Shown here in pieces: positions 49,131 through 57,285 of a stretch of 57,285 nt of DNA. A model generated the notes under the pieces. The model was not told the DNA's origin and searched no databases. It worked only from the letters and a program-made list of their open reading frames with translations. The first letter of the stretch is position 1; each line of letters opens with the position of its first letter. Both the position numbers and the translations under genes were made by a program. The DNA is from an uncultured Luminiphilus sp. Lineage in GTDB: Bacteria > Pseudomonadota > Gammaproteobacteria > Pseudomonadales > Halieaceae. The stretch is from assembly GCA_938091995.1 (NCBI GenBank), contig CALKNZ010000033.1, forward strand, positions 1 to 57,285, given 5' to 3'.

Positions 49131-50236
49131 CCCCCGGGTCTCGTACCCACGACTGCCTGCAGTTGAACCAGTGCCTGCTCGCGGCCCCGAGCCACCTCAA
49201 TATTCACGACCTCTCCGGGTCTGAAACGCGCAATTTGGTGCATGGTGATGCGCCCATCGTTAACCGTGCGGCCATTAATTGCGCTAATTATATCGCCCAA
49301 TTGTAATCCAGCTCTTGCGGCTGGACCGCCCTCAGACAGTCCAGAAACTACCAATATTTGTCTCTGTTGAGCGAGTGTCTCGGGGGTTTGGAGTAGCTCT
49401 ACACTAACGCCCAACCAACCTCGAACAACTGTGCCGTAGTCGACCAAGTCTTTCATGACAAAGTTTGCCAAATTCACAGGCGTCGCCAGATTGATGCCAA
49501 TGGCGGCGTTATCGGCGCCTTCGCCATTAGCGGTATAGATTAAAGTGTTAATGCCAAGTAGTTTGCCGGACGCATCGATTAAGGCGCCACCAGAGCTACC
49601 CAGAAGAATACTCGCATCGGTTTGGATGTAGTCCTCATAGTCTGATGCTTGGAGTCCGTATCGACTTAACCCAGAAATAATTCCTTGACTGACGGAGTGG
49701 CCAAAACCATAGGGATTGCCGATAGCTAGGACGACATCACCGACTTGGGCTTCATCTGAGTTGGCGAGCGTAATCGGGGTCAAGCCCGGCAGCTCGATTT
49801 GAAGGACCGCAAGGTCCGTGGCGGGGTCGGAGCCTATGGCGGTTGCCGTGGCTGACCGTCCATCATGGAGCAGCACCTGTATGGCATCGGCGTCAGCGAT
49901 CACATGATTATTGGTGATGATGTGTCCTTCTGAGGTGAGGATGACCCCCGACCCAAGGGAGCGTTCTACCCGCTGCCGGCGGCGCCCTGAGTTGCCAAGA
50001 AAGCGGCGAAGCAAAGGGTCATTCAAGCGCTGGTTGCGGCCTGTATCGACCAGTTTAGCGGTGTAAATATTGACAACAGAAGGGGTCGCTAATGCCACAG
50101 CATCACTGTAACTCGTCCTGACTTGACTGCGCTCTCTCCCCAGGGGCTGCGGTAGAACCCATTGGTCCAAAATAATAGCCGCTGCCAGTATCCCCGTAAG
50201 GGTTGGCCAGAAAAGGCTTGATAAAAACTCTTTCAC
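49127..50236 (-). CDS. algW: DegS/AlgW-type periplasmic serine protease
   Basis: A 369-residue HtrA-family protease: N-terminal anchor helix ([21 protein letters not shown]), trypsin-like domain with His111 (NNHVIADA), Asp141 (ATDLAVLQ) and Ser215 (GSSGGAL), and one PDZ domain (about 270-360). One PDZ and a membrane anchor indicate DegS/AlgW, which cleaves the anti-sigma factor of the envelope stress sigma. The oxyanion region reads ILLGSSGG instead of the common INPGNSGG or INHGNSGG, an uncommon change next to the nucleophile. Confidence 0.92.
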   Translation of the reverse strand: MKEFLSSLFWPTLTGILAAAIILDQWVLPQPLGRERSQVRTSYSDAVALATPSVVNIYTAKLVDTGRNQRLNDPLLRRFLGNSGRRRQRVERSLGSGVILTSEGHIITNNHVIADADAIQVLLHDGRSATATAIGSDPATDLAVLQIELPGLTPITLANSDEAQVGDVVLAIGNPYGFGHSVSQGIISGLSRYGLQASDYEDYIQTDASILLGSSGGALIDASGKLLGINTLIYTANGEGADNAAIGINLATPVNLANFVMKDLVDYGTVVRGWLGVSVELLQTPETLAQQRQILVVSGLSEGGPAARAGLQLGDIISAINGRTVNDGRITMHQIARFRPGEVVNIEVARGREQALVQLQAVVGTRPGG

Positions 50237-50322
50237 TGTTTTAGTCCTCGCATCTCAGTGATTGTAAAACAGACTGGGGCGGTTAATCTTGTTTGATAGT
50301 GAATGATTTGAAAGGTGGGTTC

Positions 50323-51078
50323 ATGGGAACATCGCGGCAAAAAATGCATGAAGCGTTAGACACATTGCTAGAACCTAGGCGTTTTCAGGATTATGCGCCC
50401 AATGGTCTGCAGGTGGAGGGGCGGGAGCAGATTGATATTGTGGTCTCCGGTGTAACGGCTAGTCAGGCGCTAATAAATGCGGCAGTCGAGATCGAGGCAG
50501 ATGCGATACTGGTACATCACGGTTACTTTTGGCGGTCCGAAGACCCTTGTCTAGTGGGGATGAAGGGACGTCGAGTCCGCACATTAATGGCCGCGGGCAT
50601 CAATTTGTTTGCTTACCATTTGCCCTTGGACTGCCATATTGATTTGGGTAACAACGCGGGGCTGGGAAGGGCTCTGGGCATACCACAATTTGGGCCTCTC
50701 GCACCCCAGGACCCGACATTACCCGTGTTTGTCGGTGACTTGCCCGATGTGATGCCCCTGACTACGATCGCTGACCGTTTATCGAAGCTGCTTGGACGCC
50801 CAGTGCTGTCCGAGGGTGATCGTACTGTCAGCCGTGTTGCCTGGTGTACGGGGGGAGGGCAAGGTTACATCGACCAGGCTGCTGACGCCGGTGCAGATCT
50901 TTTTGTGACGGGTGAAGTGTCTGAGCAGACTATTCATATTGCCAGAGAGCGCGATATCGGTTTCATTGCCGCAGGCCATCATGCGACGGAACGTTTTGGT
51001 GTACAAAGCGTAGGTGCATGGTTGAGTCGGGAGTTCGACCTGGAACACCACTTTGTCGATGATGATAATCCAGCTTGA
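50323..51078 (+). CDS. Nif3-like dinuclear metal-centre protein (YbgI family)
   Basis: A 251-residue protein of the Nif3/GTP cyclohydrolase I type 2 family: YAPNGLQVEG, ADAILVHHGYFW, FAYHLPLDCHIDLGNNAGLGRALG, CTGGGQGYIDQAADAGADLFVTGEVSEQ and AAGHHATERFGVQ supply the metal-binding His, Asp and Glu. AGGTGG just before ATG at 50323 favours it over 50293. The family is thought to be a metal-dependent hydrolase; its substrate is not firmly known. Divergent from algW, as in several gammaproteobacteria. Confidence 0.92.
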   Translation: MGTSRQKMHEALDTLLEPRRFQDYAPNGLQVEGREQIDIVVSGVTASQALINAAVEIEADAILVHHGYFWRSEDPCLVGMKGRRVRTLMAAGINLFAYHLPLDCHIDLGNNAGLGRALGIPQFGPLAPQDPTLPVFVGDLPDVMPLTTIADRLSKLLGRPVLSEGDRTVSRVAWCTGGGQGYIDQAADAGADLFVTGEVSEQTIHIARERDIGFIAAGHHATERFGVQSVGAWLSREFDLEHHFVDDDNPA

Positions 51079-51080
51079 GA

Positions 51081-51575
51081 TCAGGCGGAACGATTGAGTC
51101 GATCAGGTTCCATCAGACGGTCAATATCTTCGCTCGCTGGCTTATCGAGACCAAAGGTCTCCGATAATTGCCCTTTTTCATTGGGGCTTTTCCTGGGTGC
51201 ATAATCTAGGGGCGGCAATACGTCGACTAGATTTCCAGGTATGTCCTGGCTGCCCGCGTTCGTGTCTAGGAGCGACTGGGCGTTGGGGATCTCAATTTCG
51301 CCATCGCACAGGCTGTCAGCGCCTGACGCTAGATGGGTATAAACCTCGCGATAGTCTTCAGTCATTCGGCTGAGCAGGCGCGCGGTTTTGGCAAAATGCT
51401 CTGCAACATCCGCTTCATAGTCTGCACGACTCTCAAGAGCACGCTCCAAGCGTGATTCTAGGTCTATAATGACGTCGCGTTTACTTTTTTTGCGTATGCC
51501 TAGTAGCCAGCCACAACCTAGGCCGATACCAATTCCTAATAGGGCAGTCGCGATGAGAATTGCTCCGGACGGCAT
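51081..51575 (-). CDS. zapG: Cell-division/envelope protein ZapG (YhcB, DUF1043)
   Basis: A 164-residue protein: N-terminal helix (ILIATALLGIGIGLGCGWLLG), then a coiled coil (KRDVIIDLESRLERALESRADYEADVAEHFAKTARLLSRMTEDYREVYTHLA, about 32-85) and a disordered, Pro-rich tail. This is the YhcB/ZapG layout, linked with septation and peptidoglycan synthesis. Converges on the Nif3-like gene with 2 bp between stops; divergent from zapE, as in E. coli. Confidence 0.9.
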   Translation of the reverse strand: MPSGAILIATALLGIGIGLGCGWLLGIRKKSKRDVIIDLESRLERALESRADYEADVAEHFAKTARLLSRMTEDYREVYTHLASGADSLCDGEIEIPNAQSLLDTNAGSQDIPGNLVDVLPPLDYAPRKSPNEKGQLSETFGLDKPASEDIDRLMEPDRLNRSA

Positions 51576-51668
51576 AAATAACTCCAGTTCGCCAGTCGAT
51601 ACGTAAGTAGTGGGTAGTGTACAACGCTTCCGTCACGACACATAATTTCATGGAGCTCCCACAGAATC

Positions 51669-52772
51669 ATGCCGCACTTTTCACCTAAGCAGCGCTACGA
51701 GGAAGATCTTGCTAAGCCAGGATTTCAGCCGGACGTGGCGCAAGCGCAAGCCGTTAACCAACTGCAAGACCTTTATGATCGTTTGATCGAGCGCGAGATC
51801 AATCGCCGCGGCTTGACGGCACGGTTGCGCCGGGCTTTCGGCGAAAAAAAGGAGCCTGAACAGGGTCTATACTTTTGGGGTGGGGTCGGGCGAGGTAAAA
51901 CCTATCTGGTTGACGTCTTTTACGAGAGCTTACCCTTCGAAGCCAAGCTTAGAGTTCATTTTCACCGATTTATGCAGCGCGTTCATCGGGAGCTTACCGC
52001 CCTCGCGGGAGAAAAAAACCCCTTAGAGCAAGTGGCGGCCGGGATTGCAGCTGAGGCTCGAGTGATTTGTTTTGACGAGTTCTTTGTCAGTGATATTGCT
52101 GATGCCATGATTTTAGCGGGACTCATGACCGCGCTATTTCAGCGGGGTGTGACTTTGGTGGCGACCTCAAATATTGAGCCTTGCAATTTATACAAAGACG
52201 GTCTGCAGCGGGCGCGATTTTTACCTGCGATTAAGCTGATCGAAACTTATACCGCCGTGGTTAATGTCGATTCGGGGGTTGACTACCGGCTTCGCACCCT
52301 TGAGCAAGTGGAGTTGTGGCACACACCGTTAAATACCCAGTCTGAATTGGCCTTAATCGGCGATTTTAATGCTTTATCGGCGGGGATGACTCCAACTTCG
52401 GCGACAATCGAAATCAATAATCGCACCATCGCAATGCAGGCTATGGTTGAGGGTATGGCCATCATTGGCTTTGAGGAGCTTTGCCAGCAACCTCGGAGTT
52501 CGAGTGATTTCATAGAGCTTGCGCGTATTTTTCACACCGTTTTAATGCCAGGGATCAAAGTGATGAGTAGTCATCAAGAGGACGTTGCTAGGCGCTTTGT
52601 CAATTTGGTGGATGAATTTTACGACCGTAGTGTCAAGCTTATTGTGACTGCCGAGACCGCTCCCGAGGCGCTTTACGAGGGAAATCTACTGGGTTTTGAG
52701 TTTCGCAGAACCTTGTCTCGGTTGCAGGAAATGCAGTCTAGGGAGTATTTAGCCCGTGAGCACCGCCCGTAA
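51669..52772 (+). CDS. zapE: Cell division ATPase ZapE (AFG1 family)
   Basis: A 367-residue P-loop ATPase: Walker A in YFWGGVGRGKTYLVD, FHRFMQRVHREL, Walker B VICFDEFFVSDIADAMIL and ATSNIEPCNLYKDGLQRARFLPAI. ZapE associates with the Z-ring under stress. It is followed by rplM, the standard arrangement. Confidence 0.96.
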   Translation: MPHFSPKQRYEEDLAKPGFQPDVAQAQAVNQLQDLYDRLIEREINRRGLTARLRRAFGEKKEPEQGLYFWGGVGRGKTYLVDVFYESLPFEAKLRVHFHRFMQRVHRELTALAGEKNPLEQVAAGIAAEARVICFDEFFVSDIADAMILAGLMTALFQRGVTLVATSNIEPCNLYKDGLQRARFLPAIKLIETYTAVVNVDSGVDYRLRTLEQVELWHTPLNTQSELALIGDFNALSAGMTPTSATIEINNRTIAMQAMVEGMAIIGFEELCQQPRSSSDFIELARIFHTVLMPGIKVMSSHQEDVARRFVNLVDEFYDRSVKLIVTAETAPEALYEGNLLGFEFRRTLSRLQEMQSREYLAREHRP

Positions 52773-52904
52773 TGACTACGCCGAACCAGCCCTGTCGGTT
52801 GTCCCTGTGTGCAGGTCAGTCAGGATAGGCTTAAACTGCTTGAAAGCAAGGCCGCCATCCAGTACCATCCGCGCTCCCTTGAATTTGCCCTTGAGGCGTC
52901 ACAA

Positions 52905-53333
52905 ATGAAAACATACAGCGCTAAAGCTGGCGATGTGCAACACGATTGGTTTGTTGTCGACGCGGAAGACAAGACACTAGGTCGTCTTGCCACTGAAATT
53001 GCACACCGTTTGCGCGGTAAGCATAAGCCTGAATTCACCCCCCACATGGACATGGGCGATTACATTGTGGTCGTGAACTGCGAGAAAATCCGGGTAACCG
53101 GTAACAAGCAGACCGACAAAATGTATCACCATCACTCAGGGTATCCTGGTGGCATTAAGTCTTACAGCTTCGAAAAGCTGATGGATCGTGCTCCAGAACG
53201 TGTGTTGCAGCGGGCTGTAAAGGGCATGCTGCCCAAAAACCCCCTCGGTCGCGCGATGTTTAAAAAGCTCAAAATCTACTCGGGCTCTGAGCACCCCCAC
53301 GCCGCTCAGCAACCACAAGCCCTTGCGCTTTAG
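52905..53333 (+). CDS. rplM: 50S ribosomal protein L13
   Basis: A 142-residue protein, the same length as in E. coli: [52 protein letters not shown] and [13 protein letters not shown]. The frame opens at 52809, but ATG at 52905 with GAGG 8 nt upstream gives the family N-terminus. rpsI follows after 11 bp. Confidence 0.98.
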   Translation: MKTYSAKAGDVQHDWFVVDAEDKTLGRLATEIAHRLRGKHKPEFTPHMDMGDYIVVVNCEKIRVTGNKQTDKMYHHHSGYPGGIKSYSFEKLMDRAPERVLQRAVKGMLPKNPLGRAMFKKLKIYSGSEHPHAAQQPQALAL

Positions 53334-53344
53334 AGGAAATTAAT

Positions 53345-53737
53345 ATGTCTACGGCACAGTACTACGGCACAGGCCGACGCAAGACCTCAACCGCGCGAGT
53401 TTTCCTGCGTACCGGTACCGGTAATATTCAGATTAACGGCCGCACCATTGATGAATACTTCGGTCGCGAGGTGGCGCGGATGATTGTGCGTCAACCCTTG
53501 GAGCTGACTCAGCTTAACGATCGCTTCGACGCCTATGTCACCGTCAGCGGTGGCGGCAGTTTTGGTCAGGCCGGAGCCATTAGGCATGGCTTGACTCGTG
53601 CACTTATGGATTACGACGAGTCGCTGCGGGGCGCACTACGAGCTGAAGGTTTTGTGACTCGAGACGCAAGAGAAGTCGAGCGAAAAAAGGTGGGTTTACG
53701 GAAGGCGCGTCGTCGTCCTCAGTTCTCCAAGCGTTAA
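53345..53737 (+). CDS. rpsI: 30S ribosomal protein S9
   Basis: A 130-residue protein: [28 protein letters not shown], the core [20 protein letters not shown] and the C-terminal tail [18 protein letters not shown] that reaches the P-site. AGAGGAAAT precedes the ATG. A 216-bp gap before petA follows, holding TATAAA at 53785 as a possible -10 box for the pet genes. Confidence 0.98.
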   Translation: MSTAQYYGTGRRKTSTARVFLRTGTGNIQINGRTIDEYFGREVARMIVRQPLELTQLNDRFDAYVTVSGGGSFGQAGAIRHGLTRALMDYDESLRGALRAEGFVTRDAREVERKKVGLRKARRRPQFSKR

Positions 53738-53953
53738 CAAGCACCTGCGATTTTGCGACGGAGTTGTACCGGGCGTATGGCCAGTATAAATCTGTCGCTT
53801 ATTTGTCTACGTAAAAACAATTGGAATGCAGTAATGCGATGCCGTCGCTTGCCGCGAGCGTAGCAGAGCACTAACATTCCCGCGCAAGAAATTCCATGCT
53901 CTCTCGGCGCCTCAAGCGGCGAGGAAGCTGCCTCAATGTCGGAGAGGGTTCTC

Positions 53954-54583
53954 ATGAGCGAAGTGCAATCTAGCGAAAACGATACGGCTCAGCCGGATGC
54001 GAAAAGTCAGACCCGTCGTCGGTTTTTGACCGCGGCGACTTCGGTCGTAGGGGTCGCGGGGGTCGTCGGTGTGGCGACACCTTTTATGGGTTCTTGGAAT
54101 CCCTCTGAGAAGGCCAAGGCCGCCGGCGCGCCGGTCAAAGCAGACATTGGCAAGTTAGAGCCTGGACAGATGGTCGTCGTCGAATGGCGCGGAAAGCCTG
54201 TCTATGTATTGCATCGCACGGGCGCTCAGCTTGAAGATCTGCCCAAGCTCGACGGCATCCTCAAAGATCCTAGTTCTGCGGGATCTGACCAGCCTGGGTA
54301 TGTCGAAGGCGAGGGGCGGTCAATACGGCCAGAGCTGTTCGTTGCGGTTGGGCTGTGCACTCACCTAGGTTGTGCTCCAAAATTTAGGCCCGAGGTTGGT
54401 GCAGCTGATCTCGGCGGCGACGAGTGGTTGGGCGGTTTTTTCTGCCCTTGCCACGGTTCGAAGTTCGACTTGGCGGGGCGCGTGTTCCAGGGTGTACCTG
54501 CCTCCGCTAACTTGGTTGTGCCGCCCTACAGTTTTGAAGGCGACAACGTTCTTGTTATTGGCGTGGATGCGGAGGCGGCGTAA
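53954..54583 (+). CDS. petA: Ubiquinol-cytochrome c reductase Rieske iron-sulfur subunit
   Basis: A 209-residue protein with a Tat-type N-terminus (RRRFLTAATSVVGVAGVVGVATPF) that also serves as membrane anchor, and the cluster ligands CTHLGC and CPCHGS. It takes electrons from ubiquinol and passes them to cytochrome c1. GGAGAGGG is 5 nt before ATG 53954; an in-frame ATG at 53936, with AGGAAG 8 nt upstream, is also possible. Its TAA overlaps the next ATG (TAATG). Confidence 0.97.
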   Translation: MSEVQSSENDTAQPDAKSQTRRRFLTAATSVVGVAGVVGVATPFMGSWNPSEKAKAAGAPVKADIGKLEPGQMVVVEWRGKPVYVLHRTGAQLEDLPKLDGILKDPSSAGSDQPGYVEGEGRSIRPELFVAVGLCTHLGCAPKFRPEVGAADLGGDEWLGGFFCPCHGSKFDLAGRVFQGVPASANLVVPPYSFEGDNVLVIGVDAEAA

Positions 54584-56613
54584 TGGAAAAGGCATTGAAT
54601 TCTTTTGTTGGATGGATTGATGCACGCTTGCCGGTTACCAGAGCGTGGAACACCCACATGGGTGAGTACTATGCACCTAAAAACTTCAATCTGTGGTACT
54701 TCTTCGGCGTATTTTCGCTGTTAGTGCTGGTCAACCAGCTGCTGACAGGCATTTGGCTGACAATGAACTACACGCCCTCTGCTGAGGAGGCGTTTGCGTC
54801 TGTTGAATACATTATGCGTGATGTAGATTACGGCTGGCTGCTGCGGTATATGCATTCAACCGGTGCATCGGCATTCTTTATAGTTGTGTACCTGCACATG
54901 TTCCGTGCCCTCATTTACGGTTCGTATAAGAAGCCCCGTGAGTTACTCTGGGTCTTCGGAATGATGATTTTTATCGTCTTGATGGCCGAGGCGTTCGTAG
55001 GCTACGTTTTGCCCTGGGGGCAGATGTCTTACTGGGGTGCTCAGGTCATTATTTCGCTGTTCGGCGCGATTCCAGTGGTCGGCGAAGATATCGTGACTTG
55101 GATTCGGGGTGATTACCTCTTATCAGGGATTACCCTTAATCGATTCTTCGCTCTGCACGTGGTCGCGCTCCCCATCGTTTTGTTGGCCTTGGTTGTGCTG
55201 CACATTCTTGCGCTGCACGAGGTGGGTTCTAACAACCCCGACGGCGTGGAGATTAAGAAAAAGAAAGATGCAAACGGGATTCCTTTAGATGGGATTCGTT
55301 TTCACCCTTATTACTCGGTACATGATATTCAGGGTATCGCGGTTTTCCTCTTTTTCTTTTGCGCCATTATTTTCTTTGCGCCTGAGATGAGTGGGTACTT
55401 CTTGGAGTTCGCAAACTTCGAACAGGCCAATGGCTTGAAAACTCCCGAGCACATCGCACCGGTCTGGTATTTCACGCCGTTCTACTCGGTGCTACGTGCA
55501 GTGCCCGACAAATTTTGGGGATTTGTGTTTTTTGCGGCTTCTGTTGCTATTCCTTTTGCGCTGCCGTGGTTGGATCGCTGCGAGGTTAAATCATGGCGCT
55601 ATCGAGGAATGATCAACCGAGTCATGCTGCTGCTGTTTGTCGTTAGCTTTCTTATTTTGGGTGTCTTGGGTGTCAAGGCGCCTACGCCCGAGCGGACAGT
55701 GTTGGCACAAATCTGTACCATTTTTTACTTCGCCTTTTTTCTGGCCATGCCCATTTGGTCCAAGATGGATAAAGTAAAAGCGGTCCCAGAAAGGGTCACA
55801 ATGGACGGTGGCATAGGCGTTGTGAAAAGTTTGGGTATTCTGGCGCTGATGGGAGTGCTCACGGTAATCCCACTGAAAGTGGTGGGCGCTGAATCGGGTT
55901 TTGATTGTGGAACGATTCCTTGTGACCCAATCGCAACGGATGCTGCAAACAAGCCATCCCTTCAGCGGGGCGCGGCGCTCTACACCAATTACTGTATGGG
56001 GTGCCACTCGCTGCAGTATTCCCGTCACAATCGAGTTGCCAAAGATCTGGGCATTCCTGAGGATCTTTACAGAGCCAATCTAATGTTTGACCCCGATAGC
56101 AAATTTGGCGCCCTCATGGATAACGCCATGGACAAGGGCAATGCCAAGAAGTGGTTTGGCGCCACACCTCCAGATTTAACCTTGGTATCTAGGGCCCGAC
56201 AGCCTGAGTGGCTGTACACTTATTTGCGGACGTTTTACAAAGATCCATCGCGGCCCTACGGTGTTAACAACAAGGTTTTCCCAAAGGTGGGCATGCCTCA
56301 CGTCTTGATGGAGCTTCAGGGCATGCCTGAGTGTGCCGCAGGCCCGGACTTGGAGCACGGTCAGATGGACCCACTGACAGGAGATGCTATGATGGCGGCG
56401 CCATGTGGCCGGCTTGAAATTGCTGCGGCTGGCATCATGAGTGGGGAAGAATATGACTCGGCAATTTACGACTTAGTAAATTTTTTAGCATACACAGCCG
56501 AGCCCATTAAGTTACAGCGTCAACAAATGGGTATTAAAGTCTTGTTGTTTCTCGCAATTTTCTTTGTATTCGCATGGCTGTTGAGTCGTGAATATTGGAA
56601 GGACGTCCATTAA
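54583..56613 (+). CDS. Cytochrome b / cytochrome c1 fusion of the bc1 complex
   Basis: A single 676-residue frame. Residues 1-405 are cytochrome b with eight helices, haem ligands in MHSTGASAFFIVVYLH and LHVVALPIVLLALVVLH, and Qo-site PVWYFTP. After VPERVT (about 401-406), where cytochrome b normally ends, come Met407, a signal-like helix (KSLGILALMGVLTVIPLKVVGA) and cytochrome c1: haem motif CMGCH, the methionine region FPKVGMPHVLMEL and a C-terminal anchor (VLLFLAIFFVFAWLL). The layout recalls FbcH of Bradyrhizobium, which is cleaved into b and c1. AAGGG five nt before codon 407 (55801) could allow separate c1 initiation. No stop or frameshift separates the halves. Confidence 0.95.
   Translation: MEKALNSFVGWIDARLPVTRAWNTHMGEYYAPKNFNLWYFFGVFSLLVLVNQLLTGIWLTMNYTPSAEEAFASVEYIMRDVDYGWLLRYMHSTGASAFFIVVYLHMFRALIYGSYKKPRELLWVFGMMIFIVLMAEAFVGYVLPWGQMSYWGAQVIISLFGAIPVVGEDIVTWIRGDYLLSGITLNRFFALHVVALPIVLLALVVLHILALHEVGSNNPDGVEIKKKKDANGIPLDGIRFHPYYSVHDIQGIAVFLFFFCAIIFFAPEMSGYFLEFANFEQANGLKTPEHIAPVWYFTPFYSVLRAVPDKFWGFVFFAASVAIPFALPWLDRCEVKSWRYRGMINRVMLLLFVVSFLILGVLGVKAPTPERTVLAQICTIFYFAFFLAMPIWSKMDKVKAVPERVTMDGGIGVVKSLGILALMGVLTVIPLKVVGAESGFDCGTIPCDPIATDAANKPSLQRGAALYTNYCMGCHSLQYSRHNRVAKDLGIPEDLYRANLMFDPDSKFGALMDNAMDKGNAKKWFGATPPDLTLVSRARQPEWLYTYLRTFYKDPSRPYGVNNKVFPKVGMPHVLMELQGMPECAAGPDLEHGQMDPLTGDAMMAAPCGRLEIAAAGIMSGEEYDSAIYDLVNFLAYTAEPIKLQRQQMGIKVLLFLAIFFVFAWLLSREYWKDVH
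55791..55803 (+). promoter_or_regulatory. Possible internal ribosome binding site and petC start inside the fusion gene
   Basis: AAGGG (55791-55795), five nt, ATG (55801-55803) lie in frame exactly where a separate cytochrome c1 gene would begin. They may be a relict of separate petB and petC genes or an active second start. Confidence 0.4.
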
Positions 56614-56685
56614 CGTCCCACTCGACGCGAAGCGGTAGGTTCAGGTTGGGCTGCCGCTCACGTCAATATAACCCGGAGTTTACGA

Positions 56686-57285
56686 ATGAAACTGTCTGAT
56701 GACGCCTCTGCGGTAGTGTCCAAGCGATCTTCAATGACGCTGTTTTCGGATAGTACTAATCACTACAGTCACCGAGTGCGGATTGTACTTGCAGAGAAAG
56801 GCGTCACCGTCGATCTCATCGAGTCAGATTCCGGCGTTGCGCCTCCCGAGCTGGCCGACGTGAATCCCTACAATACAATGCCGACTTTAGTCGATCGTGA
56901 CTTGGTGCTTTACGAATCCAAGGTCATGATGGAATACCTTGATGAGCGTTTTCCCCACCCTCCGCTGTTGCCCGTCTACCCGGTCGCTAGGGCAGAGAGC
57001 CGTTTGCTGATGTACCGAATTGAGCGTGATTGGTGTAGCTTGGTAGACGCCATTCAGAACTCTCGGTCTGACAACGTGGTCACAAAATCGGCGAAGGAAC
57101 TTCGTGACGGGTTGATGGCGATAGCCCCAATTTTTGCCGAAAAGCCCTACTTCATGAGTGAAGAATTTACGCTGGTGGATTGCTGTATCGCACCGATTTT
57201 ATGGCGCCTGCCTTCTTTAGGGGTGGATATTCGCCCCGGTAAGCAGTCTAAGCCGCTCTTGGCTTACATGGACAGTTTATTTCGT
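56686..57285 (+). CDS. sspA: Stringent starvation protein A homologue, 3' end cut by window edge
   Basis: 200 codons are visible with no stop before the window ends. The protein has a GST fold: thioredoxin-like part MTLFSDSTNHYSHRVRIVLAEKGVTVDLIE, NPYNTMPTLVDRDLVLYESKVMMEYLDERFPHPPLLP, then the helical domain with FTLVDCCIAPILWRLPSLG. SspA binds RNA polymerase and promotes stress and virulence gene expression. ATG 56686 has GGAG 8 nt upstream. Its place after rplM-rpsI-pet is as in Pseudomonas. The N-terminal extension of about 16 residues is a little longer than usual. Confidence 0.93.
   Translation, partial: MKLSDDASAVVSKRSSMTLFSDSTNHYSHRVRIVLAEKGVTVDLIESDSGVAPPELADVNPYNTMPTLVDRDLVLYESKVMMEYLDERFPHPPLLPVYPVARAESRLLMYRIERDWCSLVDAIQNSRSDNVVTKSAKELRDGLMAIAPIFAEKPYFMSEEFTLVDCCIAPILWRLPSLGVDIRPGKQSKPLLAYMDSLFR

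Overview
The window looks like chromosomal DNA of a free-living, respiring, probably marine gammaproteobacterium. The gene order resembles Pseudomonas and its relatives (from memory of PA4661-PA4673, PA4473-PA4484 and PA4428-PA4464), but several clusters are rearranged or trimmed. Base composition is moderate (about half G+C by eye), start codons include many GTG and TTG, and genes are packed with 1-4 base overlaps. A member of the Cellvibrionales/Halieaceae (OM60/NOR5) type is a reasonable guess; this is inference, not proof.

Layout. (1) 1-1.25 kb: the 3' part of a tyrosine integrase pointing at the 3' end of a tRNA-Met gene, probably the right edge of an integrated island lying to the left. 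(2) 1.6-9.55 kb: a cyanate-use locus with a porin, a sigma-54 activator (CynF type), a CmpA/NrtA-type ABC transporter, cyanase and a DUF1348 protein. (3) 9.7-16.5 kb, minus strand: TPR lipoprotein-lolB-ispE-tRNA-Gln-prs-rplY-pth-ychF. (4) 16.5-20.5 kb: hemA-prfA-prmC-moeB. (5) 20.5-24.7 kb: MATE transporter, RhlB-like helicase, cysZ, Smr protein. (6) gatCAB diverging from mreBCD-maf-yhdP. (7) 35-44.8 kb, minus strand: yrbG-kdsD-kdsC-lptC-lptA-lptB, rpoN-hpf-ptsN-rapZ-ptsO, mgtE-darP. (8) 44.9-51.6 kb: mlaC-ibaG-murA-hisG-hisD, then algW/degS, a Nif3-like gene and zapG. (9) 51.7 kb to the end: zapE, rplM-rpsI, petA with a cytochrome b/c1 fusion gene, and the start of sspA.

The most striking signal is in region 2. 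The porin gene and the cyanate operon each have a perfect sigma-54 -24/-12 promoter. Each promoter is preceded, at nearly the same distance (75 and 76 bp), by the same three-site upstream array with 22 and 17 bp spacing; the arrays share 38 of about 50 bases, including a perfect 15-mer. The two arrays flank the gene for the sigma-54 activator. The sequence therefore points to one cyanate regulon that includes a dedicated outer-membrane porin, the inner-membrane ABC transporter, cyanase and a DUF1348 protein. rpoN, encoding the required sigma factor, is 35 kb away in the same window.

Other points: a petB-petC (cytochrome b/c1) fusion that keeps a possible internal petC start; a terminator-like hairpin inside the 5' end of pth; mreC, which may start on a non-standard ATC codon; an orphan mlaC without mlaFEDB; and a 6 x 12 bp in-frame repeat at the end of yhdP.
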